From Clostridium sp. BNL1100 (GTDB taxonomy: Bacteria > Bacillota > Clostridia > Acetivibrionales > DSM-1351): a DNA stretch of 64,000 nt. The stretch is from assembly GCF_000244875.1 (NCBI RefSeq), contig NC_016791.1, positions 1,609,501 to 1,673,500 of the forward strand, written 5' to 3'. Numbering within the stretch: the stretch's first letter is position 1; every line of letters begins with the position of its first letter. This document shows positions 16,688 to 27,307 of the stretch, in pieces. Position numbers and translations under genes: made by a program. Below the pieces are notes generated by a model that worked only from the letters and a program-made list of their open reading frames with translations, did no database searches and was not told the origin of the DNA.

Positions 16688-18130
16688 ATGAAAAACAACC
16701 TAAGAAAAGCTTTATCAGTTATCTTAGTATTTTCATTTATACTTCTTGGAGTTTTTCCGGCCCTGGCTGATAGTACAGCAGACACAACAACAGCAATGCG
16801 CATGAAGCCTCTGTTTGACAAATACAATGGACTGACACAAGCAAGCCTTGATACTGAACTGGTTAAGTATACAGACATTAAAAGTCACTGGGGCAGGAAT
16901 TTCATATCAAAAATATCTGCACTTGAAATAATATCAGGCTTTCCGGACGGAAGCTTCAGACCTGATGAAAAGCTACTGGGGGGACAGTACATTTTAATGC
17001 TCGTAAGAGCAATAGGCTATCGACCGGAAGTACCTGAAGGAGTTCCGTATTACAAGCCCTTCGTTGATATTGCCCTAAAAGAGGGTATTTTGGCAAAAGG
17101 CGAAATTTCAGATTATACAAAACCTATTACCCGTGAGCTTGCAGCAAGTCTTGCAAGAAGAACAATAGGAAAATATGAAACTGTTCCAAAGGACTATTTT
17201 GTAAAGGGAAGCGACCCATACCCATCCAAGGGTAACAAAGGTTTATTTGACAATGTATATGCAGGCTACCAGAAGCTTAAAATGACAGATTACCCTACTA
17301 TCACAGGCAACTATCTACAGGATGTAATAGACTGCTACCGTGTAGGGCTTTTAACAGGCAGTAACAACAGATTCAATCCCAAGGGTACTCTTACCAGAGC
17401 CGAAGCATCTGTCATAATAATAAAGCTTCTGGATAAGAAAGTAAGGGTAGAAAGCGTTCCTTCAGCCGATGAAAGCTTTAAATGGACAAACAGCAATGCC
17501 AACAACGGTGCATATGACAATGAATCCGCAGGCTTCTACGAAAACAAGGAATACACCCTCTATAAAGGAATGTTTCCAATGATGGAGATATGGGAAACAG
17601 CACAAACAATGTACAACAACCGTAACATGATAACAGGAGGAAAGATAGACTTTACTTTCAGTGAGAAATACAAAAGCTTTGCAGTAAACTATTTTAATGG
17701 TGAGGATCACTTTAAAAAGTATATGAACTATAACTTCAACGGATTAATTTTACCGCAGAACTATGTTGGAATAGCCGTTGAGAAACTTCAAAATAAGAAA
17801 GGACAGGATCGGAGTTTATATGATAACTGTAACGGTTGGTTGTACGATATCACAAGCTACGAGGTTGATAAATATAACAAGGACTTAAAGAAATACAGCT
17901 ATGAACTACTTAAACTCTGGTTTGGGAACGAGTACGAGCAAGCAAAGAAAATACATGACCAATACTTGGGGTATGCCTTGAATGACATCGATTGGAAACA
18001 TCAAATTTATTTAATTAATGGAAGACAAATTTCTGTGGTTGGTGGTAACGGTGACAGTGGTAATGTTTTTTCGTTTCAGGTTTGGGCTAAAGGGTTCATT
18101 ACAAAGGATACAATGCTAAAGTTAAATTAA
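16688..18130 (+). CDS. SLH-domain secreted protein
   Basis: The 480-residue protein has a signal peptide (about 1-28, ending near PALA) followed by S-layer homology repeats. The first starts near residue 60 (SHWGRNFISKISALEIISGF-type pattern, then PDGSFRPDEK), the second near 120, and the third near 205-250 with FNPKGTLTRAEA. SLH domains bind cell-wall polymers, anchoring proteins to the surface. The C-terminal 220 residues are unrecognised. AAAGGAG precedes the ATG. The downstream 1757-residue secreted protein is only 20 bases away, so both may form the outer part of the transfer/pilus apparatus. Confidence 0.82.
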   Translation: MKNNLRKALSVILVFSFILLGVFPALADSTADTTTAMRMKPLFDKYNGLTQASLDTELVKYTDIKSHWGRNFISKISALEIISGFPDGSFRPDEKLLGGQYILMLVRAIGYRPEVPEGVPYYKPFVDIALKEGILAKGEISDYTKPITRELAASLARRTIGKYETVPKDYFVKGSDPYPSKGNKGLFDNVYAGYQKLKMTDYPTITGNYLQDVIDCYRVGLLTGSNNRFNPKGTLTRAEASVIIIKLLDKKVRVESVPSADESFKWTNSNANNGAYDNESAGFYENKEYTLYKGMFPMMEIWETAQTMYNNRNMITGGKIDFTFSEKYKSFAVNYFNGEDHFKKYMNYNFNGLILPQNYVGIAVEKLQNKKGQDRSLYDNCNGWLYDITSYEVDKYNKDLKKYSYELLKLWFGNEYEQAKKIHDQYLGYALNDIDWKHQIYLINGRQISVVGGNGDSGNVFSFQVWAKGFITKDTMLKLN

Positions 18131-18150
18131 AATTCGAGAAGGTGATTTAA

Positions 18151-21100
18151 TTGAATAACAGATTAGTTAAAATGCTGTGCATGATAATGTGTACAGCTTT
18201 TTTTATTGCTTTTTTTCCTACGATTTTCAAGATAGATGCAGCAGGAAGCTATACATCTCTGAAATATGAAAAGGGTGGTATGGAGTTTTTTGACAAGACT
18301 ATATACGACAGCTATAAAAAGAATAATCAGTTGCCTACACTTCCCAGAGAAGGTGCGGTACCATTTTCAATAAAAAAGGGTACTAATACATATTATCTCA
18401 ACTACAGGCTGTTCACACAAAAAAACCTTGTAGTATATGGTAACTACAAAAGTGTTCCAGGAAACTATTTTAAATGCGGCTATCAGCTACATAATGATTT
18501 AGATAATAAAATGCCTGAAATTGAATATGACGGTGGTTACTTCTTAAAGCCTGAGGGAATCTCCTGCAAGGGAAAGGAGCAGAACCCCGAAACCCATGGA
18601 GACAAATGTAAAACGAATAGGGGAGAGTGGAAGTATCTGGGCTTTGATGCAAATGGCGAAGTATTCAGCAATATGTGGATGATAAATGTAGCAACAGTAA
18701 CTACCTTCAGAGAGCGTAATTGGATAAAGGAGCCTTGGAGTGATAAAAATGAAGTAAACAAAAGGCTTACGGCTAGTACGAGTACATATAACAATGCAGC
18801 ATATAATGATTCACTGCATTATAATCATCAGACAGTACAAAAGCTAAAAGACTGGATGTACAATACCTTTAATTCAGTAAATAAGTTTTCCGGAATACCG
18901 GACGGGAATGGACACTATGACCCAAATGTTTATCAATACCTGTATGTACAGTCTGCTCCGACAATCCAGTATTCCGGTAGCGGAAAGATGTGGCACGTAA
19001 GGCCGACTGGCTCTATCTGGTATCAGACGTTTTCAATACCAATACTGAAAAATAACAAGTATGATTTACCGGTAAAGTGCTACGTAACACTCGCTTCTTC
19101 CTTGCCAAGTATACCTGAAAGCGGAGAACAAGACAGTCAAAGGGTACGGCTTCAATTCAAAGTTCAAGGAGTTTTGGAAGATGATGAGTATTATAAGGAT
19201 TCTGTTACCAGAAGTGCATTTTATACGAGACAGGATATAAAAAACTGGGATTTAAACATTGATAAAATCGCAGGCCTGCAGCTGACTGATGAGGAAAAGA
19301 AATCAGTTACAGTAGTACCAAAGAGTGCAGCTGATAACCAAGGTACCGCAACTATTACAATAGATATAACTGTAGCAGACATAAAAAAACTGCCAAAGTC
19401 AGGAGACAAATATCAATTGGTAGTGGAAGCTACTGCAAAAGTTGCATATAAGGATACACACTCTCAAAAGGCAGAAGGTAATAACAAGTTTCTTACAAAC
19501 AATTTTAAGGCACTGGTAAAAAAAGAATCCTTAGTAATTGATATACCTACACTTCAAATTCGTAATCACATAGGAGAAACTGCATTTGACGGGGTTCCAT
19601 TCCGGGATGCAACAGACAGTACCGATATGTCAGCTGTTAAAAGTACCGAGCTATATATTAATGGTGAAGCCGTTGACTATGACAAATTCTTTTCAGGCTC
19701 TTACACATTTCCGACCACATCTGATAAAAACGGATACTTCGCCGAGGTTATCTGCAGATACAATCTTGATAAAAGCAAGATTGTATTAACCGGGATACCG
19801 GAAGAAAAAAAGCAGGAGATATTGAGTGCTGCCGTGGTCGAATATGTATCAACGGATTATGTATATGTATACCCAACAAAGCCAATTGCACAATTTAAGC
19901 TTTCATCAAACTCTTGGAAACAGAACCGGATAATAAATGTTGAAAATACCTCCGTTGACGGGAACATACAACTGGTCCTGGACAAATATCCAATAGTTGA
20001 ATACAGATGGTCTTACGGTGGCGACACTACTCACCTGTACAAAGGTACAGATAGCGACTTACGAAAGCAACTGCAATATAAAGAACCCGGTTCTTATTCC
20101 TTGACTCTTGAGTGCAAGAACACTCTGGGAAAATGGTCTGACCAATATACGGTAGAATTCCAAGTACTTGAGGACATTGCTCCGAATATAGAGCTGAACC
20201 TAGCTGACAGCGTAGTAACAAGAAATGATCAAATAAGTGCCTGGCACTATGACGTCAACAGTACAGACGGAGACAGAGTTACTGCTGCCAAGATAGAACT
20301 GTGGTATGACAACGACAACAACGGCAGTGTTGACACATTGATTCAGAAATGGAATGGTCTTGGTGATTTCCCCAAATATTCTCCAACACAGCTCGGATAC
20401 TATAAATTCTTTATATTTGCCCAGGATGAGTTTATTGGAGTAAATGGACAGGATACACTATGTCAGTATGTTACCGAATCGGATAAAAAGTCAGCAAGTC
20501 TGGAATGTGATTTTTGGGTAGATAACTATCAACCACTTTCAGATATATATGTTGATGCCCCTATTGCAAGGCCTAACGTAGATTTGTATATCATGAGGGA
20601 TAAGGAATTAGCACAGGATAAATACGAATACATTACGAGCAACCAAGTGGCAATGGAAAATGCTTTGCTGGGCAGGAATATAATTCCCAACATTAATATA
20701 TGGGACATGAAAACTTATGAATATTCTACTCCGGCAAGTATATCAAGCAATACCGGAACAAGCTATCCTACAAATGAAATCCCATATACCAGTGCCGGTT
20801 ACTCTGGAAAGCTGCAAAGGACAAGTGTAACAGATAATGGTGGGTATCATGATTTTGGCCATTATGAAACTCGGATGGAAACCAAGACTATAAGTTCCGG
20901 TGGTGGTTATTCTTCCGGACATGGGTATGGTGGTTCAACCCCATCATCGAGCATTTCCTACAGTGATGGGGAAGGCTATACAGGTAGTATGTCTATTCAA
21001 AACTATGTATACACAAGTACTCCTTGTGGACATCCCATAAGCCCTACTCATGGAGAAGGATATTTTAACTGGACAAGATCATGGTCGGGATATTCGGGAA

Positions 21101-23424
21101 CCGCATCAAGAACAGTTTCGTACTGGGTTCCCAATATGCAGTGGGTTGCCAATTACATGGGATACTACAGCGGTACTATTTATAAATATGTACGTCAGCC
21201 TTACACTGATACGTGGCGAGGGAATAGCAGTAAATACATTCTATATATAAGTGATGGTAATATATCAGAACTTTCAGACTTCAATTCAGCTGCAGCAAAG
21301 ACCGATGCAAAGGTTATTCTGGCAGGAACATACGACATACAGAAGCAATATCCGGACTGTGCAAAATTTATAGATGCAACAGACAAGACAGTTCAGGAGA
21401 TTTTGAATGAAGCTCTGGAATACATTTCAGAGGAAACGCCGGAGATTGAACAGATATATCTTCTTCAGAATCAACAGTTTACTCTGAATGTCGGCGAAGA
21501 TGACCTTGAAAATGATGAGATCATATCAGGCGAAATGCAGTATGTACAGGATAAGGACTATTTTGACAACCCTACAGGACAGGAACCCGATACCCAAACT
21601 GATTTCAACTCCGATACAGGATGGAAAGACGTTATAAAAAATTCATTTTCCAATGTAGGAAAGTACCAGATATACAGAAGAGTAAAAGACAAGCCTTCCG
21701 GTGCAAATGGAGAGAATTACTCATATTACAGCGGAGCTACAGAGGTTGACATATATATACACAGAAGGCCTATTGCAGATGCCGTACTTGATTGGAAATA
21801 TGATTCTCAAACAGGAGCATGTAAAACAATCTGGATAGATAAATCCTACGACCTTGACCATAACATATCACGGGCAGATACGGACAAGGGTATTGTAGAA
21901 AGAAAAATAATGTTTCGCAAGGACAGTGGAGAATGGCAATACTTTATACCTGATACGCTCACATATGGCTCGTATGACGTAATTTATTACGTAAAGGACA
22001 TGGAGGGTGCCTGGTCTGATCCCTGGACTTATCATTTTACCTTGGATGATAAACCTCAGTTTACTGCTTCAGCTAGAGCTTATGATTCTGCGTTCACTCT
22101 GAAAAGCATCCCGGCGTCAGAATACATTGAAGGGTATAACCTTTGGACAAGGCAGCCCAATCCCGTTCAGCTTGAAATAAATCTGACCCCGACAGTTTTA
22201 GATTTACCCTCAACAAAGACAGTTAACTATCAAGAAGGTGTTACGGGTACACAAGCAGGGCAGGATATTAATTGGAAAAACCAGATTCTACAGATTCCGG
22301 ATATCTACCCGGACGGAATAAGAACTTTTACGATTACTGCCAGAGATAAGCTAACCGGAGCTGAAACACCCAAGACGTTTTCAGTTAATGTGTTTACTCC
22401 TATTAATTTGGTGCCTGCTCTTGGAGGAAAGACACTAAATACAAATGTTCAGACAAAAATCTATGCTACAACTACCAGATACCCCTATGTAACAAGGGTT
22501 AATATGCAATATGGTACTCCTTATCAGTCCTATACTTTGAATATGACACCAACACCGGATGGAAATATAAAAAGCTGGGCGGTAAATTACACGGTTCCCG
22601 ACACTGTGCCTGACGGAACATATACCGCACAGTTTACTTCCATCAATCCCAGTGGTAAGGCGGAAACAAAATATGTTACATACAAAGTTAGCAGAAACCG
22701 ACCTCCGGAGGTAAATATACTGAAAATATCACCGCAGTTCATTTACGAAGGCGATAGTGTTTCAATGACATTTGAAGTAACAGACCCGGACCCGGAACAG
22801 GTGCTAACCTCAAAAGTAACAGTGAAAAAAGGTTCAGAGGTTGTATATTCAGCAGAAAATGTCTCTATAGTAACAAACGGAGAAAAGAAAACATTTACAA
22901 TGAAAACACCCAAGCTAACCGAAACGGGCACATACACAATAAGCATTACCACAACAGACCAGTACTTTGCGCAGGATGAGGATACAACGACTTTTACAGT
23001 ACATGGGCTTACAATAAAGGGATGTGTAAATCACACACCTACATGGAAAACCAACTGGGACAAATATAACAAACATCTTGCCGACAAGGGAAAAGCCACA
23101 TATGGAAATGATGCATTTTTTAATGATGAAAAGTATGTGTTAAGTGCAGTTACAACAGACATCAATTCAGGAAGTACTGTTACAGTATCAAATGTAAAGG
23201 TAAAAATATTAGAAAGAAGCTACGGCCCGGTTTCACTGGCCAGCCAAACTACCAATACTTTTAAGGGTGAAATGTGGAACGAGGATATGAAGAAAGACCG
23301 ATGGAAAGGTACATATGCTACCTTCGTTTTTACGGTAACTTATAGTAATGGCACAATCAAAACAGACACTGTAAAAACCTACGTAGTGAATGATGACTAT
23401 TGGAGAATCAGGATGGCATTTTAA
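18151..23424 (+). CDS. Giant secreted multi-domain protein (1757 residues)
   Basis: A TTG start follows GAGAAGGTGAT. A signal peptide covers about residues 1-30 (hydrophobic stretch ending near IDAAGSY). The mature part is beta-rich, with segments resembling PKD/Ig-like folds near residues 580-690, 1190-1290 and 1480-1620, and a Gly/Ser/Tyr-rich region near 860-1020. No catalytic motif, LPXTG or C-terminal membrane anchor is seen. It follows the SLH gene and precedes the VirB4 genes in the same direction. It may be a surface adhesin or the outer structure of the secretion apparatus; this is inference from size, export signal and operon position. Confidence 0.7.
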   Translation: MNNRLVKMLCMIMCTAFFIAFFPTIFKIDAAGSYTSLKYEKGGMEFFDKTIYDSYKKNNQLPTLPREGAVPFSIKKGTNTYYLNYRLFTQKNLVVYGNYKSVPGNYFKCGYQLHNDLDNKMPEIEYDGGYFLKPEGISCKGKEQNPETHGDKCKTNRGEWKYLGFDANGEVFSNMWMINVATVTTFRERNWIKEPWSDKNEVNKRLTASTSTYNNAAYNDSLHYNHQTVQKLKDWMYNTFNSVNKFSGIPDGNGHYDPNVYQYLYVQSAPTIQYSGSGKMWHVRPTGSIWYQTFSIPILKNNKYDLPVKCYVTLASSLPSIPESGEQDSQRVRLQFKVQGVLEDDEYYKDSVTRSAFYTRQDIKNWDLNIDKIAGLQLTDEEKKSVTVVPKSAADNQGTATITIDITVADIKKLPKSGDKYQLVVEATAKVAYKDTHSQKAEGNNKFLTNNFKALVKKESLVIDIPTLQIRNHIGETAFDGVPFRDATDSTDMSAVKSTELYINGEAVDYDKFFSGSYTFPTTSDKNGYFAEVICRYNLDKSKIVLTGIPEEKKQEILSAAVVEYVSTDYVYVYPTKPIAQFKLSSNSWKQNRIINVENTSVDGNIQLVLDKYPIVEYRWSYGGDTTHLYKGTDSDLRKQLQYKEPGSYSLTLECKNTLGKWSDQYTVEFQVLEDIAPNIELNLADSVVTRNDQISAWHYDVNSTDGDRVTAAKIELWYDNDNNGSVDTLIQKWNGLGDFPKYSPTQLGYYKFFIFAQDEFIGVNGQDTLCQYVTESDKKSASLECDFWVDNYQPLSDIYVDAPIARPNVDLYIMRDKELAQDKYEYITSNQVAMENALLGRNIIPNINIWDMKTYEYSTPASISSNTGTSYPTNEIPYTSAGYSGKLQRTSVTDNGGYHDFGHYETRMETKTISSGGGYSSGHGYGGSTPSSSISYSDGEGYTGSMSIQNYVYTSTPCGHPISPTHGEGYFNWTRSWSGYSGTASRTVSYWVPNMQWVANYMGYYSGTIYKYVRQPYTDTWRGNSSKYILYISDGNISELSDFNSAAAKTDAKVILAGTYDIQKQYPDCAKFIDATDKTVQEILNEALEYISEETPEIEQIYLLQNQQFTLNVGEDDLENDEIISGEMQYVQDKDYFDNPTGQEPDTQTDFNSDTGWKDVIKNSFSNVGKYQIYRRVKDKPSGANGENYSYYSGATEVDIYIHRRPIADAVLDWKYDSQTGACKTIWIDKSYDLDHNISRADTDKGIVERKIMFRKDSGEWQYFIPDTLTYGSYDVIYYVKDMEGAWSDPWTYHFTLDDKPQFTASARAYDSAFTLKSIPASEYIEGYNLWTRQPNPVQLEINLTPTVLDLPSTKTVNYQEGVTGTQAGQDINWKNQILQIPDIYPDGIRTFTITARDKLTGAETPKTFSVNVFTPINLVPALGGKTLNTNVQTKIYATTTRYPYVTRVNMQYGTPYQSYTLNMTPTPDGNIKSWAVNYTVPDTVPDGTYTAQFTSINPSGKAETKYVTYKVSRNRPPEVNILKISPQFIYEGDSVSMTFEVTDPDPEQVLTSKVTVKKGSEVVYSAENVSIVTNGEKKTFTMKTPKLTETGTYTISITTTDQYFAQDEDTTTFTVHGLTIKGCVNHTPTWKTNWDKYNKHLADKGKATYGNDAFFNDEKYVLSAVTTDINSGSTVTVSNVKVKILERSYGPVSLASQTTNTFKGEMWNEDMKKDRWKGTYATFVFTVTYSNGTIKTDTVKTYVVNDDYWRIRMAF

Positions 23425-23452
23425 GTTAATTATGAAAAGGAGGACTGTTAGC

Positions 23453-23695
23453 ATGAAATCTACAGGAATAGTAAGAAGGGTTGATGAACTTGGAAGGGTA
23501 GTAATACCTAAAGAGACAAGACAAATATTTTCTATTAGCGAAAAAGATTCTTTAGAAATTTTTACAGATGAGGATATGATACTATTAAAAAAATACTCTC
23601 CCGGGTGCCTATTTTGCAACAATGTCAAAAATCTTACGGTATACAAGGGTAAGTACATATGTGGAGAGTGCAGGCAGGATTTAAAAACAAAATAA
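23453..23695 (+). CDS. AbrB/SpoVT-family transcription regulator with zinc ribbon
   Basis: The 80-residue protein begins MKSTGIVRRVDELGRVVIPK, the swapped-hairpin AbrB DNA-binding domain. It ends with a CLFC...CGEC zinc-ribbon-like stretch found in clostridial AbrB-type proteins. The start ATG 23453 follows AAAAGGAGG; the in-frame ATG at 23390 lies inside the preceding gene. Located between the surface-protein and VirB4 genes, it is a plausible regulator of this operon, with activity tied to growth phase. Confidence 0.88.
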   Translation: MKSTGIVRRVDELGRVVIPKETRQIFSISEKDSLEIFTDEDMILLKKYSPGCLFCNNVKNLTVYKGKYICGECRQDLKTK

Positions 23696-23772
23696 TAACA
23701 GGTTGTTTTTTTGGTGGCAGAGTTAATAATTCTGTCACCTAATTTTATATCAAAACGAGAGGTGGTTTAAAA

Positions 23773-24516
23773 ATGGATTTAATAACAATTATTTTCCCCA
23801 TATTAGCTGTAATAGGCGGTGTTATAGCACTGTATGTAATAAACAAGGGTAATGTGAAAACGAAGAATAATTCACCGGTAAGCATTAACAAAGGTGCAAA
23901 AGCTTCCAAGAATAAAACAATGGAAGAAATCACTGCACAAGAGTTTGTCAATGTCAGGGACATTACGGACAAGTATTTGTATACCAGAGATGGGTTTGTA
24001 TTTTCATATATCAGGATATACCCCATATCTCCGGATTTGCTGTCTAGAAGAGAAAAAAGGACATTGACCAGGCAGCTTACAGCGGAACTTTCTGCTGAGA
24101 CTGATAGATTTGGTTTCCTTGCATTAAGCAGACCCGTTGATATCTCACCTCTGGTGAAGGAATACAGTGAGTTGCTTTCGGATACCAATGATCCGGTACA
24201 GAAAGAAATATTAAAAAGTGAAATGCAGGCCATGAGCAACTATGCATTGTCCGGTGAAGTTGTTGAAAGGCAGTTCTATATAAAGATATGGGACAAGTAT
24301 TCAGAAGGAGTGGAAAACGAACTTCAAAAGAGATGTTTCACGCTATTAGGATATTTTACATCTTCAAACATAAACGGAGAAATCCTGATTGAGGAAGATA
24401 TAATCCGTCTATCAAACCTTATTACCAATCCAGCATACGTTCACATAGAAAATACAGATGTCAGAGCTTCCATGCCGATTATTGAAAGTCTGGCAGCTGC
24501 AGCGAAGGAGGAATAA
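23773..24516 (+). CDS. VirB4 N-terminal domain as a separate membrane-anchored protein
   Basis: The 247-residue protein has an N-terminal membrane helix (about 3-24), a linker, then a domain resembling the N-terminal part of VirB4/TraC/TrsE ATPases, including DKYLYTRDGFVFSYIRIYP near residues 70-88. It stops just before the ATPase-containing gene, two bases away. The usual VirB4 is one chain; here the N-terminal, membrane-interacting half seems to be its own gene. A recent frameshift is unlikely since a stop, a proper RBS (AAGGAGG) and a new ATG are all present. Confidence 0.68.
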   Translation: MDLITIIFPILAVIGGVIALYVINKGNVKTKNNSPVSINKGAKASKNKTMEEITAQEFVNVRDITDKYLYTRDGFVFSYIRIYPISPDLLSRREKRTLTRQLTAELSAETDRFGFLALSRPVDISPLVKEYSELLSDTNDPVQKEILKSEMQAMSNYALSGEVVERQFYIKIWDKYSEGVENELQKRCFTLLGYFTSSNINGEILIEEDIIRLSNLITNPAYVHIENTDVRASMPIIESLAAAAKEE

Positions 24517-24518
24517 TT

Positions 24519-26351
24519 ATGTCAAGAAAAAATACTGAAGAAATACCCGTAAATGGAGCATTATTAAATAGCATTACGCCTATTGGTATGGAATTTAAGA
24601 AGAATACAATAACTGTAGGTGAAAGCATGGGGAGGGTATACGGGATAGTCAAATACCCTCAGTCTGCTGACTACGGCTGGCTGTCAAAACTCACCAATAT
24701 ACCCTCAACAGTAGCCAGTATTACATTTACACCCGTTGATGATTCTATTTTTCTGGAAAGTCTGTCAAATACAATAAAACAAAAACGTGGTGAAGCCGAA
24801 AGTGCAAAAGATGCCTTAACAGCCTCTAGGGCAAAACGTGCTGCTGACGATGCTGAAAAAATGATGATACAGGTAGACCAGCATGGTGAGAAAATAGGTG
24901 CTATGAGTTTGCTTGTGGCACCGCTGACACGGGATGAGAAGCTTCTCAAAAAGGCATGTCAGAAGGTAGAGAGTGCAATAGCCGTTGCCAAGTGTAAAGG
25001 TAGGCTTTTGTCCAGTCTCCAGAAGGAGAGCTTCAAGCAATTATCACCTTTTTATACATCTAACGAAAAGATAGAGCAGATTACTCAAAGAATACTGCCT
25101 CTATCCAGTTTCATAGGTGGCTTTCCATTTGCATCTACAGGACTCAATGATGGTCGAGGGTATTATTTTGCAAAGGATGCATCAGGGGGATTGGTTGTTG
25201 TAGACCCGTGGATGCGTGGAGGCGATAGAACCAATTCAAACATGGTAATAATGGGTGTCGGCGGAGTCGGCAAAAGTACTGCTATAAAACATATTATCAT
25301 GGCAGAGTATATGCGTGGAACTAAGATAATCATTATTGATCCGGAATCAGAGTATAAGGAACTTACACGAAACCTGCAGGGTGACTGGCTCAACTGCGGC
25401 GGGGGCATCAAAGGGAGGATAAATCCGTTGCAGATAAAGCTGGTTCCCAAAGACGATGAGGATGAAGACGGCGAAAGGCTATACAAGGATGAAGGAAATG
25501 GCATGGGTGCGTTGGCCCTTCATATGAAAAGCCTGGAGATATTCTTTAAACTATACAAACCTTCATTTACCGACAAGCATATGGCACTGATAAAAATGTG
25601 TCTTATTGAAATGTACGAAAAATTCGGAATAACCTGGGATACAGACGTAACCAATCTCAAAAATGAAGATTATCCTATATTCACTGATCTGAATGAAATC
25701 ATCGAAGAGAAAAAAACCAGGGAGCTAGACCCAAATCTGAAATCTTTATACGTAGATATATCATTACTTTTGCATGACCTTATTTTTGGATCTGATCAAT
25801 TCCTATGGAACGGACACACAAGCATAAGTACCCAAACCAGATGCGTATGCTTGGATACACATGATCTTCAGGATACATCGGACAATATAAAAAGTACTCA
25901 ATATTTTACAATCCTTCAATGGGCCTGGGAACAAATGACCAGAGACAGGGACGAAAGAGTCCTTCTGATTTCAGATGAAGCCTATCTGATGATTGACCAC
26001 AGAGTGCCGCAGTCACTGATATTCCTTAGAAATGCCGTAAAAAGAGCCAGAAAGTACGAAGCAGCCATTGCAATAATCTCACATTCAGTAGTAGATTTTC
26101 TTGACCCAAGTGTCAAAATGTATGGTCAGGCATTGCTTGATATACCCTGCATAAAAATCTTGATGGGAACCGACGGTAAAAACCTTCAGGAAACCAAGGA
26201 ACTATACAAACTTACGGAGGCCGAAGAAGAACTTTTGGCAGCCAAGCGAAGAAAAGTAGCACTACTAATCATTGGCTCAAAACGCCTTCAGATAGAATTT
26301 GATTTGCCGGAATATAAGATGAAATATTTCGGGAAAGCGGGAGGAAAGTAG
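24519..26351 (+). CDS. VirB4-family type IV secretion ATPase
   Basis: This is the energising ATPase of conjugative type IV secretion. In this 610-residue protein Walker A is GVGGVGKST near residues 246-254 and Walker B is VLLISDEAYLM near 480-490. A conserved IIDPESEY block lies near 273, and the C-terminal helical region matches VirB4. Its N-terminal membrane/dimerisation part is shorter than usual because that portion appears to be encoded by the preceding gene. It is followed by an M23 hydrolase gene, as in Gram-positive systems where a wall hydrolase accompanies VirB4. Confidence 0.92.
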   Translation: MSRKNTEEIPVNGALLNSITPIGMEFKKNTITVGESMGRVYGIVKYPQSADYGWLSKLTNIPSTVASITFTPVDDSIFLESLSNTIKQKRGEAESAKDALTASRAKRAADDAEKMMIQVDQHGEKIGAMSLLVAPLTRDEKLLKKACQKVESAIAVAKCKGRLLSSLQKESFKQLSPFYTSNEKIEQITQRILPLSSFIGGFPFASTGLNDGRGYYFAKDASGGLVVVDPWMRGGDRTNSNMVIMGVGGVGKSTAIKHIIMAEYMRGTKIIIIDPESEYKELTRNLQGDWLNCGGGIKGRINPLQIKLVPKDDEDEDGERLYKDEGNGMGALALHMKSLEIFFKLYKPSFTDKHMALIKMCLIEMYEKFGITWDTDVTNLKNEDYPIFTDLNEIIEEKKTRELDPNLKSLYVDISLLLHDLIFGSDQFLWNGHTSISTQTRCVCLDTHDLQDTSDNIKSTQYFTILQWAWEQMTRDRDERVLLISDEAYLMIDHRVPQSLIFLRNAVKRARKYEAAIAIISHSVVDFLDPSVKMYGQALLDIPCIKILMGTDGKNLQETKELYKLTEAEEELLAAKRRKVALLIIGSKRLQIEFDLPEYKMKYFGKAGGK

Positions 26352-26363
26352 AGGTGAGCTATA

Positions 26364-27296
26364 TTGGCCATAAATCCTGCACTTATAAAAGCAGCAGTAC
26401 AGGTGGTAGCGAGTGAAAAAGGGCGAAAGGGACTTGTGGTTGCCATATTCGTACCAATAGGTATATTAATGCTGATAATATGCTTTATTTTCTACATACT
26501 TACTTCACCGTTTCAATTTCTTACTGACAAATATAGTTTATCTGCTGATGAGCAGACTGCAATACAAAATGCCCAAACAGATTACGGATTTTATTTGATG
26601 CCGGAAAATAAAGTATTGGACAGGGGAGGCATATGCACATATCCCACTGAAGGAACAACCGGAAGCAGGGGATTCAGCCCTACACCTGTACATCATCCTG
26701 TTCTCGGAATCTCAAGACCACATTGGGGACAGGACTTTAATACGGATTGGCATTCAAATGTATACGCTATTGCCGATGGTCAGGTGTACAACATGGGTGT
26801 AAATGATGAAGCCGGAATGTTTTTAGTCCTGTATCATGACGTAAACGGAAAACAATTCTTTACTCGGTATCTTCATTTGTCAGCTATACATGTACAGCAG
26901 AACGGCCGGGTAAGACAGGGAGATGCAGTTGCTTCAGAAGGCGGTGAACCGGGAAAGGATATGTATCCCGGAACATCAACGGGACACCATTTGCACTTTG
27001 AAGTAAGAGAAGGTAGTACTTACGGTAGTGCCGTACCAGTAGACCCCAAATTGTACATAGACCCTGTACCTATTGAAATATCCTGTTTGTCCGGTAAAGG
27101 CAATATAAAAGTCAATATCACAGGGGGTAGAGATAGGGGATACGAGGTAAGCAATGATGGTGGTATAACTTGGATTGGTACATTTGAAAAGACATATACT
27201 TTCAGTAACCTTAATTCCGGCAGCTACAGTGTGGTGGCCAGAGATTGGTCGTATCAGGATAATATTTCAAAGGTGTCCGTTGTAATCGTAAATTAG
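26364..27296 (+). CDS. Membrane-anchored M23 (LytM-type) peptidoglycan hydrolase
   Basis: The 310-residue protein has one membrane helix (about 26-48). A LytM metallopeptidase domain follows, with the zinc-binding motifs HWGQD near residue 120 and HHLHFE near 209, plus a central HLS. The C-terminal 80 residues look like a small beta-sandwich. In conjugation systems such an enzyme opens the cell wall for the channel, the role of VirB1. The start is TTG 26364 after AGAGGTGAG. Confidence 0.88.
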   Translation: MAINPALIKAAVQVVASEKGRKGLVVAIFVPIGILMLIICFIFYILTSPFQFLTDKYSLSADEQTAIQNAQTDYGFYLMPENKVLDRGGICTYPTEGTTGSRGFSPTPVHHPVLGISRPHWGQDFNTDWHSNVYAIADGQVYNMGVNDEAGMFLVLYHDVNGKQFFTRYLHLSAIHVQQNGRVRQGDAVASEGGEPGKDMYPGTSTGHHLHFEVREGSTYGSAVPVDPKLYIDPVPIEISCLSGKGNIKVNITGGRDRGYEVSNDGGITWIGTFEKTYTFSNLNSGSYSVVARDWSYQDNISKVSVVIVN

Positions 27297-27307
27297 GGGG
27301 GAGAAAC

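Noticed and set aside
23233-23658. 141-residue minus-strand frame
   Set aside because: It is the complement of the end of the 1757-residue gene and the AbrB gene.
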